From positions 137,387 to 201,386 of the forward strand of contig QNGE01001006.1 in assembly GCA_008508345.1 (NCBI GenBank): DNA of 64,000 nucleotides. Direction: 5' to 3'. Position 1 is the stretch's first letter, and every line of letters begins with the position of its first letter. Below are positions 12,201 through 24,200 of this stretch, piece after piece. The notes beneath the pieces are model-generated. The model did no database searches. It saw only the letters and a list, made by a program, of their open reading frames with translations, and was not told the DNA's origin. This stretch comes from Paragonimus westermani. Taxonomy: Eukaryota > Platyhelminthes > Trematoda > Plagiorchiida > Troglotrematidae. The position numbers and the translations under genes are program-made.

Positions 12201-15200
12201 TTTATATGAGGGTTACCTCGAATGATAAAACACGTCAGTTGCAGTGACGTTCCTGCACGAGAGTCCTTCCGCGCTGGTCATGTTGGCAAGCGAATTCAAG
12301 AGAGTATGTCACCAACCTTGTGTAAATGATGTACCATACTTATTATCTTCATGTTTTGGATGATTATTTTGAGGCGCTGCACAATTAAATACTCGTTTAT
12401 TCACTCCATCTGAACAGCTGTGCGAAAGAGAACAACAACAACGACGAGTTTCCTCCAGTTATCCTTGAGAAATTTAATACGCATGGGAAACTGCTGTATT
12501 CGAATAGGTCGCGTACGCTGTTTACACGACGGCCTGCACAAACCTAATCATGGGTTATTGAACAACTGATCTATAGATAAGGCATTTTCTTCCTTATTTT
12601 GAAAAACTTCTGAACAATTTATAACTTCAAGTAGGTCAAACCAGTCTCAAGTGTTCATGGGTAATCAACAGAAGCACGTTACGTATAACTGACACTTAGT
12701 TCAACTGCTATGGACGGAACAATGACGTGAAATTCTCTCAACCTGACAAACAAACAAATCAGACCGTTAGAATAGAACATACACACACAAATGTCGACTT
12801 AGAATGTACTCCTCAACAATGAGTTTCACCACCAGAACCGTAAGCTAGGATCTCCAGTGACACCAGTGAATATCGATAGACAAGACTCACATCGTAAGTC
12901 CTCAGTGGACTGGACAGTCAGATAGGCCGTGTAGCAAGCGATGCCAGCCACAAATAGAATCAATACAATACCAAAAGAGAAACCAGCCTGTAATTAACAT
13001 AGAATATAGAGACAGTGGATCAGAGAAGTAAAAGGCAATGGTATGTAATGCCAATTTTCAATCACAAGGTACAGTCGAAGTCCGTTCTTGTGTTCTGTTT
13101 GAAAAGCTACCGCGCAACAAGTGTGCATTTATGCTACTAGTTAGAAACCCAAAGTCAGACCGAATAAGCTAACACAGTCACCCGATGTCTCTTAACACTG
13201 GACTTATCATAGTGGGACCAGATACGTCTGCTGTTCTTGAGTCATTTAGTTACTTCCAGTGAAAAAGTAAGTGTTCAGAGTAGCAAAGGACTGATAGCTA
13301 CCTTCACTGCCAACTAACTGTATCTACGTGGAACAGGCGACATTGCAATACACTTCTTCAGGTTTTGTCCACTAACAGTAGTGGTTCTATGAATTGTGTT
13401 GGACGCCCTTTACTTACAGCTACTCCAGTTACTGTGAATATTGGTAACAGTTGAACTGGTTTGAAACCAAGTTCAGTGAAAGCCCACAAATTTGTCCAAA
13501 AGTGAAATTTGTGACGAGATCAACCCCGAACCAATTGCTCCGACAGACTAAGTAGAATGTCTGTCACAGAGTAAGACGTCAGCATGTGGGAAGTGATGCC
13601 GTATCAATCGTGGGTTGTGTACTACTGGTCAACAGTGGTGTTCACCACACGTGATAGTAGTTCTGGACGGCTTACTGATAGAAAGCGAAATGTAGAGGTG
13701 TTTTTGAAAACTTTTCAACAGGTTATACATTTCCTATCCCCGCAGTGTACGAGTTCAGTGGTTACGCAGTGTTTTCCGAAGATGAACAGACCTTTTGGGA
13801 TGATTGCCGAGAGCTAAATCTGACTTAACTCAGACTGCTCATTGATGCGTGAGTAGGGATTCTTACGGGTCTTACAGAAAGCAATTGACTGTGGCAGTTT
13901 TGCCAATGTTTCTAATGACTTACCGTACAATGATGTGCACTACTTAGACTTTTCTGAAACGTTCGTCAGGGTTGACCAATTTAAGATGCTATACAGCTCG
14001 ACAATTAGTTTCTCTTTTGACTAGTTCTTATGTAATACGAGCCTTTCATAATCAGGTGTAAATTCAGCGTGAACCCAATAGGCCAGTTTCCAGTAGATAA
14101 ACGCTCCTTGATCGGTCGATCTTAAGTCCCTTGCCCTTTTTTTCGTTCGTTTTCCTTTATCAAACAATACTGAATCACCGCTGTTGTTCTATGAGAATGA
14201 TACAACTGTATTATCAGTTGTTCATAGTCCACAGGATGTGGACACATTTGAAAACGACAAAACTGCACTCACTCGATGACCCACAAATAACCACTTACTG
14301 CCCGGAGAGTATAAATGCAAAGGCATGCGTCAATCATGTGCTTATAATCACGCGGACAAACATAGGTTTGACACCTTCAAAGGTTGTTGGTATAAGCTTG
14401 CGTCACCAACTGACAAGTTGGGCTTGTCTATAACTTGTACCGCTACTGGATATGGCATTGAGTCACTCAGGAAGTGTGTGGAAAGTTCTATTCCGATATA
14501 TCCTGACCCTCTCTGCTACCTTGGCGTGGTGGTCAGGCTTGCGTGCTGTTTTGATCCGGAGGGCTGTGCTGACTGTGAATTCGGTCCTTGCGGGTTTAAC
14601 CTTGTCAGATTGGCCAAAAGGAAGCAGCCAGACAAAAAGCAGATGCGTGAGTGGCTGTGGTTTTCTATACATTCTTTTCTTCGGCTTTGTTGGTGTGTTG
14701 TATGATGAATGGTCTGCCTGGCTTTTCATAGATCAATGAGACTTTTGTTTTCAAACGTATCCTCCTTGGAATGCACCAACCTGCACTCCTATACTGCAAC
14801 GCTTCTTGTATTACACTTCAAAAATCTTCCTTCTCAGTGTAGATCTCGTCATTGCAGCCTCTCTCTGTTTAGTTTCCGAGAGATAGGGGTTTCCTTTCCT
14901 TATTAGTCAATCAAGTGGCTAACCAGCATTGGCCGGCTGGACACAAAGGCCCCACTGGCACACCTCCCGGTCTTATTCCTTCGGGTTTACACTGGATATG
15001 TGGTGCGTTGGTGGAACTGCAATTGGTGCAGCACAAACCAGTTGCAGTGATGGAAAAGCGCAGGCGTCCTTTGTCTTCGGTCACTGTGACAGGCTAATCC
15101 GAATCGGATGCCGTCAACCATTCCGACACATACCACCAGTGTACATCCTGAAGTAGAACCGTTCATACGGTTTTTCCGCCCTTATCTAAAAGGAGACGAA

Positions 15201-18200
15201 ATTTATTGGACCTTCCAACGATAGACCAGAAAAAGTTAAATAGCTCAGAATATTTGCTTATCGAGAAAAATGCTAGCAGTAGGCTGTTTATTGAAGAACT
15301 ATCGGCATCTGAAGGTGGACTAAAATTTTCACGACTGTACACCGATTACTCACTAGCAGACTCCCCAGTATTAATCACTGAAAAGTAACTATCAAATGAT
15401 TTTCCAAATCTTAGCTTCGAACTGGCGAGATATTTGTGCAGACAGAACTTCTTGCAGACTTCGCCCACAGAAGTGCACTATCTAATTTTGTGGTCACAGC
15501 TGACTGAACCAAGGTTTTGCAAACTCTACTTGATCGACTCGTGGATGAAGATAATCTGAAACTAAAGTCGCTTTGTCATCACTGCGACATAATTCCACCT
15601 CTCACTAAATTTACACTATTCTGTTTGTTGCATTTTCTTAGTATCCTTGTAATCTCCTTTGTTATGCTACTGCTGCCGGGGTATGTTTTATTTGGTTTCT
15701 TCCAGCTTCTTTCTCTGTCTGCCATTTGTACGACTCTTTCATTATTCCACTAACACAGAGGCAAGAACACGCAGCAGTTGATCGATTCCGTTCTCGAGCA
15801 CCCCGTAGCTTATAGATTGAGAATTCAAGAAAAGTGCTACTAGACTAGAATAGCCAAATGTTGCTGACCGGAATACAGTTGACCGAAAGTGGAATGCGCA
15901 GTTCAGATAGAGTTTGATATCATTGCCCCCTGTTATTATCGATCAAATTAGTACTCGATGATTACATCACATCTCCTGGAATATATACTATATCGTGGAG
16001 TGTGAATATGACCATAACTCAGCATACTGGATAAGTAACCGCTTCAAACGTATGCTAATCCTGTCACGACTAATCTCATGGGAAAAGTCTAGTTCCGCAG
16101 TTATCTACTTCCACAGATAGGATGGTTACCTGGCTGCCAACATTCATTACCCAGAAGACCCTCTCTATTCACAGAAACTCATTCATTTAGATCTGGCTTA
16201 CTTGACTGAGTGCCCACGGCATAGCTAGAATTGACGTCCCCATCATTGTGTTCCATATGGAGAATCTAAAAGTAGATGAACGTAGGTAATATTTAGCTCA
16301 ACAACTGAAAAAAACAACACGAAATTGGCGAAATTGAAACAAATTACACAAACATAATGCATTGATTTGTTGTGTAACACAACTCACGAAAATAGGGTAG
16401 CTGCACATTCCTACTAATTGACTTATCACCTGTTTCTAGTGTCAAAGTGATGTAGATTTATTAGTATCCAATTACAAGTCAGTCGTGTTTATTTCGAAAC
16501 CAGTATGTGAATTTCACCTCGTAACTGAATGCCATATGGATGTGGTGTTTCTATTCACCTTAGAGCAGGGTACGCGCGTTCACGTTGGGAAGATTTAGCT
16601 TGCAACTTCACCCCAAACTGAAGTCTACTCGTGACAGACAGCAGTTGGCTCCTGTTATAAACAGCTTGTACCCATTAAACCAAGTCAATATAGTAATTCC
16701 GAGATGGAAATTAGAATCGACTCTGAGATATACCGAGATTAGAAATAGGAAAATATTTGATGATCGCCGTTACTCGTTGGTTTGGCTAATGATAGTTGAT
16801 AAACTCATCACCAAAATGAAGCACTATAATAATTGTTTTTCTACAAGACTAATTACAGAATAACTGCAGGTGTTAACCAGAACAGTAAGCAATGGACCTA
16901 TTCAGTTTTGTCTGATACATGTACAGTCCTAATTTAAACGGACAGTTGAGTTATAACTTGACATCATTACTGCACACAAACACTGTTCTGTCTGCGGTTA
17001 TACTGGTTGAATTTTCTCATCCACTTAATGAAGCCTTCCTCGACAAGAAACATGTTGGCTTGCCATTTGATGGATAACCAAAATGCCACAAAAAAACCGA
17101 CAGCCATTGACGCTCAGTCGAATATTTCAATCAATCACCAGGATTGATGGTGAGTAAAATGCTCAAATCAAACATGTGTTTTCACACGGGCAGTAATGTA
17201 TGATATGTTGAATCTGTGTCACAGTTCTGCATTTGCAGATTAATACTTTTTTGGTTCGCAGTTTTCCTTGTCTTCTTCCAGGACTTGACGTGATCCACAG
17301 TCCAGATAAGTTTTACTCTAAAAAATACAAGTCAGCCGATGTCAAAGACATCCGACAAATGATGGTCGTGTTCAACACAAATGGATTTTCAAGAGTGTAT
17401 ACAGGAACACTCAGAGACAGATTAAGCTGAACAGAGTGATACTGTGGTTGTTGGTAATACTGTTTGCTTGCTCTGCTTTTCGAATGGAATAAATAACGTC
17501 CCATACTGGTGTCCAGAGGTTACTTGATCTTGTGCACAGCTAACAGAGGCACCTCCAGATGGCTGCCAATCTATTTGATACGCTGGTTCAACTTATGATG
17601 CCTTTTGGTTTTTAGGTGTAGTTATTGTTCCAATCTGCAATCGAGTATCTATTCTATTCTTAATGGAGTTTTAGAAATTCACAGGGAGGAATAGTTAACT
17701 CTGTCGATACACCTTCACAATGCTGTTGGTAGCAACTGCAGCTAAGAACATTATGACATTTGCCCTACTTTCGGCCGTATATGTGTCAGCGCATTTATGA
17801 ATTATTACGTCTGTTGAGGCATTTGATGATATGTTGGAGTGTCTGAATTAACACCATGGGTGTGGCGTTTTCAGCTCACCTATGTGAAAATCACTTTCGA
17901 AACATTTGTGTCGGCTGTTTTTTGGGTATATGTTGTGACTACCGCCAGCACAAAAGTGGCTCTAGAACATCTCGGCTGCAGAATGATACACTGATGGATA
18001 ACGTAAACACAATGTGTATGTTCTGATTTATTTTTAAATACAGATAGATCTTGAACATATTGCTCAACTTCAAGGTTAGCATTAGTAAACCATGAGTTTC
18101 TGAAATAGCTAAGTTCCATCGAAAGACGTCTGAAAGCAGATTTGGTCAATTAGTTGTGACTAATACGAAATATACAAGAGGTGGTGTGGGCTGTCGTCAT

Positions 18201-21200
18201 AAGTGTGTACAGAACGAGACTTTCGGGAACCTCTCCTGATTAGTCATGGTCCTGTGATTGTATTAATCTACCATACTTCGAGGACTAGGCTCGTTTAGTT
18301 TAAGAAAGCCAAATCATCTGAATGTTTCTCATAAAGTCTTGGGAAACATCTTGTTCCCTTCCTGAATTCTGTTGTCTCCGGTCAATTTTTGTTCGCAGCA
18401 AGTCGATTTTTTGATGAACAGAATTTGCACGTTAACACTCAAGTCCTAGGATATATATGTATAATTTTGGACAAAGCATTCTATAAACCAATGTTCCCCA
18501 ACGATATTTGCAATGGATTTCAGATGTCAAAGATGTTCTTGTACGAGACGTGGGTGGGTGACCATGGTGAGATCTAAAAGTCAAATGTTAAGCGTAGATT
18601 CGGCCGATCCATAACTCCATTCAGCGGGATTTTTGTCATGTCTACGTTAGCTTCCTATTGATTATCATGCCGTACTGCTCCGTTTTTCAGGAGACAAACT
18701 GAGCTGATACAAACGAATGTTGAGGCAGCTGCTTAACTGACACTTGATTGCAAAAGCAGACCCCACCGCCGGCGTTCGGTCAAACTCGTATAATTAGCAC
18801 ATTGTGCAAACAGAATGACTCACTTTATAACCAACCAAATCTTTATACCGAAACCGTCAACACTACATAAAAGTCAACGTTGCCATTAGCTGTTTCGAAT
18901 AATCTCCGTAGAACATACTGAATACAGTTCTTCCAACCTCACATTTCATGAATGCTTTGGGAATAACTTCACTGTTACCTTAAACGTGAACTGCACTGAA
19001 ATGCATTCCTGGTTGTTTTGAATGTTTGGAGTATTTGACACGAAACAACTATCCGTTACCCAATCTGCACCATATTATAATTTATTTCGGCTTTCCTGTG
19101 CATCTCTGCCAAACCCGGTAGCTATATGAAACGCCTGAGTGGAAACTACAGGCGGCTCAGTGGTCGTAGCAGTAAACGTACTATTACGAAACAGTAGGGT
19201 TATTCAAGCAGCTTTTATCTGGAAACACAACATTTTCATCAGACTGCCTTCAGAAGGCGCTGGTTCTCTCTGTTAGTGGTTTTTAGTTCAGAGCCTCTCA
19301 TTGTTAATGCGGTGCTCTCACTAACCTGGACAAGGTATCGAAAACAGAGACTAATAATGCCGGATGCTCCTCTAACAACCTGCAAGCTTTTAGCCAAGTT
19401 GACACCATCAAGAGAGAAGGTAGCAGACTGTTACGTGTACCTTTATTACACCCACATTGTCTCGAGGGAATGACCTGAACTAAGTGTAATGAGTGCAGCA
19501 TTTAGTACCCGTACTTATTTCCAGCGAACGTCAGACGGTAGGTGGTTTGTTAAAATCACACATCAAACGATATGGTGTAAATACCTGCCAATCTTTTCGT
19601 CTTTAAAAAATGCATCTGAACCGGTCGAATCTGGTTATATAAACTCAGCAAACATTTTATCGATACTGCATCCTTCAGACTATGATTGAAGCCGCAACGA
19701 TTTGTTGAACAGGTTTACTGAGAAAAACTTATTCGTGACCGTGCTTGTTTCAGAATAATCCACTTGGCTTGGGTCGAGGTTATCATTGCCTTATTTCTAG
19801 GAACTGTAGAATAAATACCCGGAAACTTTTGAATGATGAAATTATCAACATTTACAGATGCTTGTGTAGCCTCCAAAATGGTGAAATAACTATCCACAAA
19901 AGATGCAGTTTACACATTACCTGCAACCAGTTTGATTTTTTACGGCCTCATGACTGTCGACCTCAATGTCATATTACTCAATAAACAGTCAAACCTTTTC
20001 GGGAGGAGCCTCGTAATGAGCAATGGAGCGCGGTTCGACGGTTCAGACATGCAAATAAACGAACCTGTGATATATGACACTCAAAGGAGCTGTTTATGAA
20101 ACCCAAATGCATTCAGTTAGTCGTACAACGAAGAAATATCAGACCACACAAATAATCGTTAAAAAGATTGGTTCATACTGAGCTGAGGAATGAAACAGAC
20201 ATGCTGGCCAGTTAAGAACAGTGGTGTTGTTACTTTAGAAAGAAAACCAGAATAATCAGGCTCAATGTTTTTCTGTGAGTATATGCACAACTGATCTCCG
20301 ATCTTTTTCCTATGAGGTGTGCAAGTTTTTCAATCAATCAACTGCTGGCGCCTGGTACAAGCTAAGTCGTGTAGCACTCCTCTTTAAGACTTACATTGTA
20401 ACAATACTGTTCTGTTTTGCTTCCGATGGGGCTTCTGATCCGTCTTGCGCATTATCTTGGCTGTTCGTACCGGATTCGGCTACTGAAATTGAACTGCCCA
20501 AAGTGTCATATGGTTTATTCATCCCATCTGAATTCGTGGGAGCCAACTTGCCGTCCGTCAATATCGGGTAGGTGTTATACTGTGGCCCGTCCGTTAGATC
20601 ACCAACTGTGTGTTTCTTATAGTTTTCCGTTGCCAGTTTTAAATAGTCATCCGTTGACTCGGTCCTGTGCAAGCCAAATGAACAAACGAAACAAAACATG
20701 AACATTGTGCCTATCTATCTGGAATCATGCGGACTTCAAACCAAAAAATGGTTACAATTACCACATAAACCTATTGTTTACTGTGCTTGCCACAAACACT
20801 ACTTTGTGTTGCAGATGGCTGTGGCTGACAGAGAACAGGTATTATTAACAGAACAGTTACTCTTAAAATATACAAAGAAAAATTCGCACGGTTTTGTTTA
20901 TAAATGGGAAAAGTTGTCAAGGAGACGGGACTTGTAGTCACGGGCGTTTACTGTCCTTAGTATTTGGCTGTTCATATATAATTTCCAAAACTTTCGTCAT
21001 TCGTTTACGCAACAAATAGTTTTATAATACATACCTGAAAGTGGTTTGCTTGAACTCAATAATTTTTTTTATGGACGAAGGTACCAAAAATATTTACACA
21101 TAGACTCGTCTTGTAGAGTATGATGCTGCCAACTGTATCCAAAAATTGGAGCTCCCTTGGCAAAACACTAGTTCACTGTGACCTAGAATAATATCCTACA

Positions 21201-24200
21201 TAAAATTGCTCTGAATACAAAAGAACATTATCCACCACACTTGAAAACATTGTTGCCAAAATCGTTACTTACTGCAAAGAATAACAGGTCGCCAATAAAG
21301 AATATAAATAACATCCCGATTTTATTTCAAGATCAGTGAATTATTGAGATTTTAGGTAACCCATTGCTATTTGTTCCAAACGGTGTACAGTAAACAGCGT
21401 TGTACACATTACGACAAAATTACATGGCCATTGTTTGATTTAGAGAGATCAGCTATACTATTATGTAGATATTATTTTTGGCTCACCGATTAAAGAAATC
21501 TCATTAAAAGGCATTAGATCAGCGCTTGTTTGAACAGCCATCGTATAAGATTGTGCAACACATCTTGAAAGTTTCGTTGGAGTAAAAATGTGTAGCCAAT
21601 TTATATTATACAATTCCACCTCAGGTCCCGATTTTGCCGCAGTACATAGATTTGTGTCACATATCCGTAATTTGCCCAGTGAAGCCGATAGGTCGACCAC
21701 TGTAGTCTAAATATTTGCTTAGGGACCGAATAAACTTCCCGTATTTCTATCGGATTCCGACTGCCAAGTACCTGAAACCATCTGCCATTCGTTAACTGGA
21801 TCCTATGTGGCCTTAGTGATAAGTACAGGCAGTACATGCGTGTGTGACACACAAGTGCAAAAACCAGGGTTTCATTAAGTATAAATATCTCAGTGACTTA
21901 CTTGTCATCTCGTGGTCAGTTCATTCACTCACAAGCTGGAGTTCCCTTAATAGGCCAGCCAACCTCCACTGTGAAGACGCTGAGGAAAATAGTCGTTTTC
22001 TTTCCAAAACTATGCCACTAATACACCCATGTATCAAGTCAATGCAATTCTTTCAAACGCACTAGGTAATTAAATGAAATTCCAATGGTGAATACAAGAA
22101 CCACGAGTTTCATCTAACACACTTCTATGCCACACCATCTGTTGACTCTGCTGAACGTCTGCTCAAGGGTATAGGCCGCTGACTTGTCAACACTTTGCGG
22201 TTATTCAATAACCGTTCGTAATTTTAGCAGCACCATTTGTAAGTCGGTCAGTTTACCGAGTAAATGGACCATGGCGACATGGCCACAAGTTCACGACTAA
22301 GTAACAGGAACAGCTTCCGTAAAACTGCGACTTTTATCGGACTATAAGGTAAAAGACAACATGTGCTCGACAATACCTGTCAGTGTTTCAGTTTGACTGT
22401 GTTACAACGATCAGGGATTGTCACATTACCGTGCAGCACCGTTGTTTATTTTCCAGTTGAACCCTCTACATATAAAGACCTTTTCATTACAATCCAGCCT
22501 ACCTACGAGTAATGTTCGTTTGTTTGCGGGAAACATGATATACCTACGCCTGACCTTGAGGAAGGTAATGCTAGAAGATGACATAACCGATACTTCTTGA
22601 CTTAAAGCTTGCTTTATTTGTGGCCCGATCGGTCAGAAGATGTTCTAATCTCAGTGGTGTGATCTTTATTCAATCAAACTGTAAACAGTAAGCCGCGATC
22701 AGTGTTACGTTGTAAAGAAGTGAAGCCTTTCGTTTCGTGTTCAGGAACATCTCCAAGTAGGCCGTGTTGCATGTTTGATGGTACTGTGTCTTGCATGTTT
22801 AACAGGAACTGACTCTTCCCCGGAAGTTGTGGACCACCATATCTCGACGTGTGTGTATTCTGGATGTAAGACTTCATCAAACTATGCCGTATCTATCAAG
22901 TCTATTGATTTAAATTAGCAGAGAACGTCCTAGAGGCAACTAATAATACAGTGTACTCTTTAGATAATTTTTCCAGTCCAACTCCTGTAGACGAATAAAA
23001 TACAGGACGTAACTTGCAGTCATATAGAATGACCGATGAGTAAGGATTTCATTGTGATATTAGAGCTGACATATGATGGCCGTCAAGTAATCTGTGACTG
23101 ATGTACTACGCTCAAGACTTAGTACAGTTGTTTAGAATGTTGAATAGTGCATTCACTAGGACGCTTCACAATTATTTACGACTCTCCACCAGACCGATGT
23201 GTACATAATCTACATACGTCGTAATCCTTTGTTGTCATGTACTCAAGAATCTAAGAGAGTAAGAGCTTAGGCCTGTTATTTAACGGCCGTTAACTGAATT
23301 GTAAACGGAGTTCGAAGGATTGTATAAAAGGAAGATGTGGAAGAAGTAATTATCAGATTTTGCAATCAGTTCATGTGAATATGCATCCAGATATTGTTAA
23401 CTTTTTGCCTTCAAAAGCCATCATAAAAGCCAGCTCAGGCTAGTAACTGTAAGAGAGGTGTACTGTGTCCACCAATTTGCCAATTGTGTCGTACGTGTAT
23501 ATCCAGCAGTAAGTCGCACACAATCTGGTCAGCCGTCATAACCCCCTGATAAGATGAATAACGCAGTATGCTTTATGAATGAACAGCCACTAGCTAAGTA
23601 ATTTGCCAACTTCTGACTCAGTGAGCTTCTTAATGGGAAAACAGATGGAATGGATAAATTGCTGAATAATTCTTAGCGAAAACCTTTGAACTCACAGATG
23701 TCTCCGATCGTCGGACATTGTCGAAGTTTGGCTGCAATTGAAGGCGAAAAATGACAAATGTGTGTAGTAATTGGAAAAGCTGTAATTTCATCACCCACTT
23801 CTTGACAGTACGAAGTAGCCTAAGGGCGTTGACCACGACTGAAAGATGTGTGAGCACAATGTTTCATCGAGTGTGATAAATTGAACTGATCTAAGCCAGA
23901 GAATAAGACAGTATAGGTAATTGTGTTTGAGAAGTCATGTTCATACACTTAGAACTATCAAGCGCCCTACTTTTCAAAAACCTCAGTATCAGCTTTTGTG
24001 TGAAAGTTTCATCCATCCTGATCTAATCACTTCAGCTGTTTTTAGAAATAACTCCTCAGAAACTCAATTTGCAGAGAGTCCACAGGCGGATCTATGACCA
24101 TTCACAGCGAACCTCCTAAAAGAATTTACAATTTAAATGGTCTCCCGCACATCTCAAGCACATTGTTACTCATCAAATCATGGTATTCAGGGTGGAGAAG

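Larger units (their letters stand above)
9243..12890 (-). other. SLC38A9 intron 5
   Basis: GT-AG intron of 3648 bases fixed by the two flanking homologous exons. It holds a SINE-like element at 10742-10814, a CAT/ATC-rich stretch at 9317-9350 and a GGTTGAACT direct repeat at 11705-11722. Nothing else recognisable. Confidence 0.9.

Noticed and set aside
17282..17430. Plus-strand segment after a strong acceptor ([20 protein letters not shown])
   Set aside because: Good acceptor, but no convincing donor before the TGA and no family recognised; a terminal exon is possible but unsupported.
19150..19215. GGCGGCTCAGTGGTCG string resembling a tRNA box A
   Set aside because: No acceptable box B or stems at tRNA spacing.
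21020..21100. Minus-strand donor CAG GTATGT with a phase-2 frame, considered as the exon upstream of 20664
   Set aside because: No acceptor with a pyrimidine tract and a Lys/Ile-rich peptide without likeness to the family; 26210-26277 fits better.
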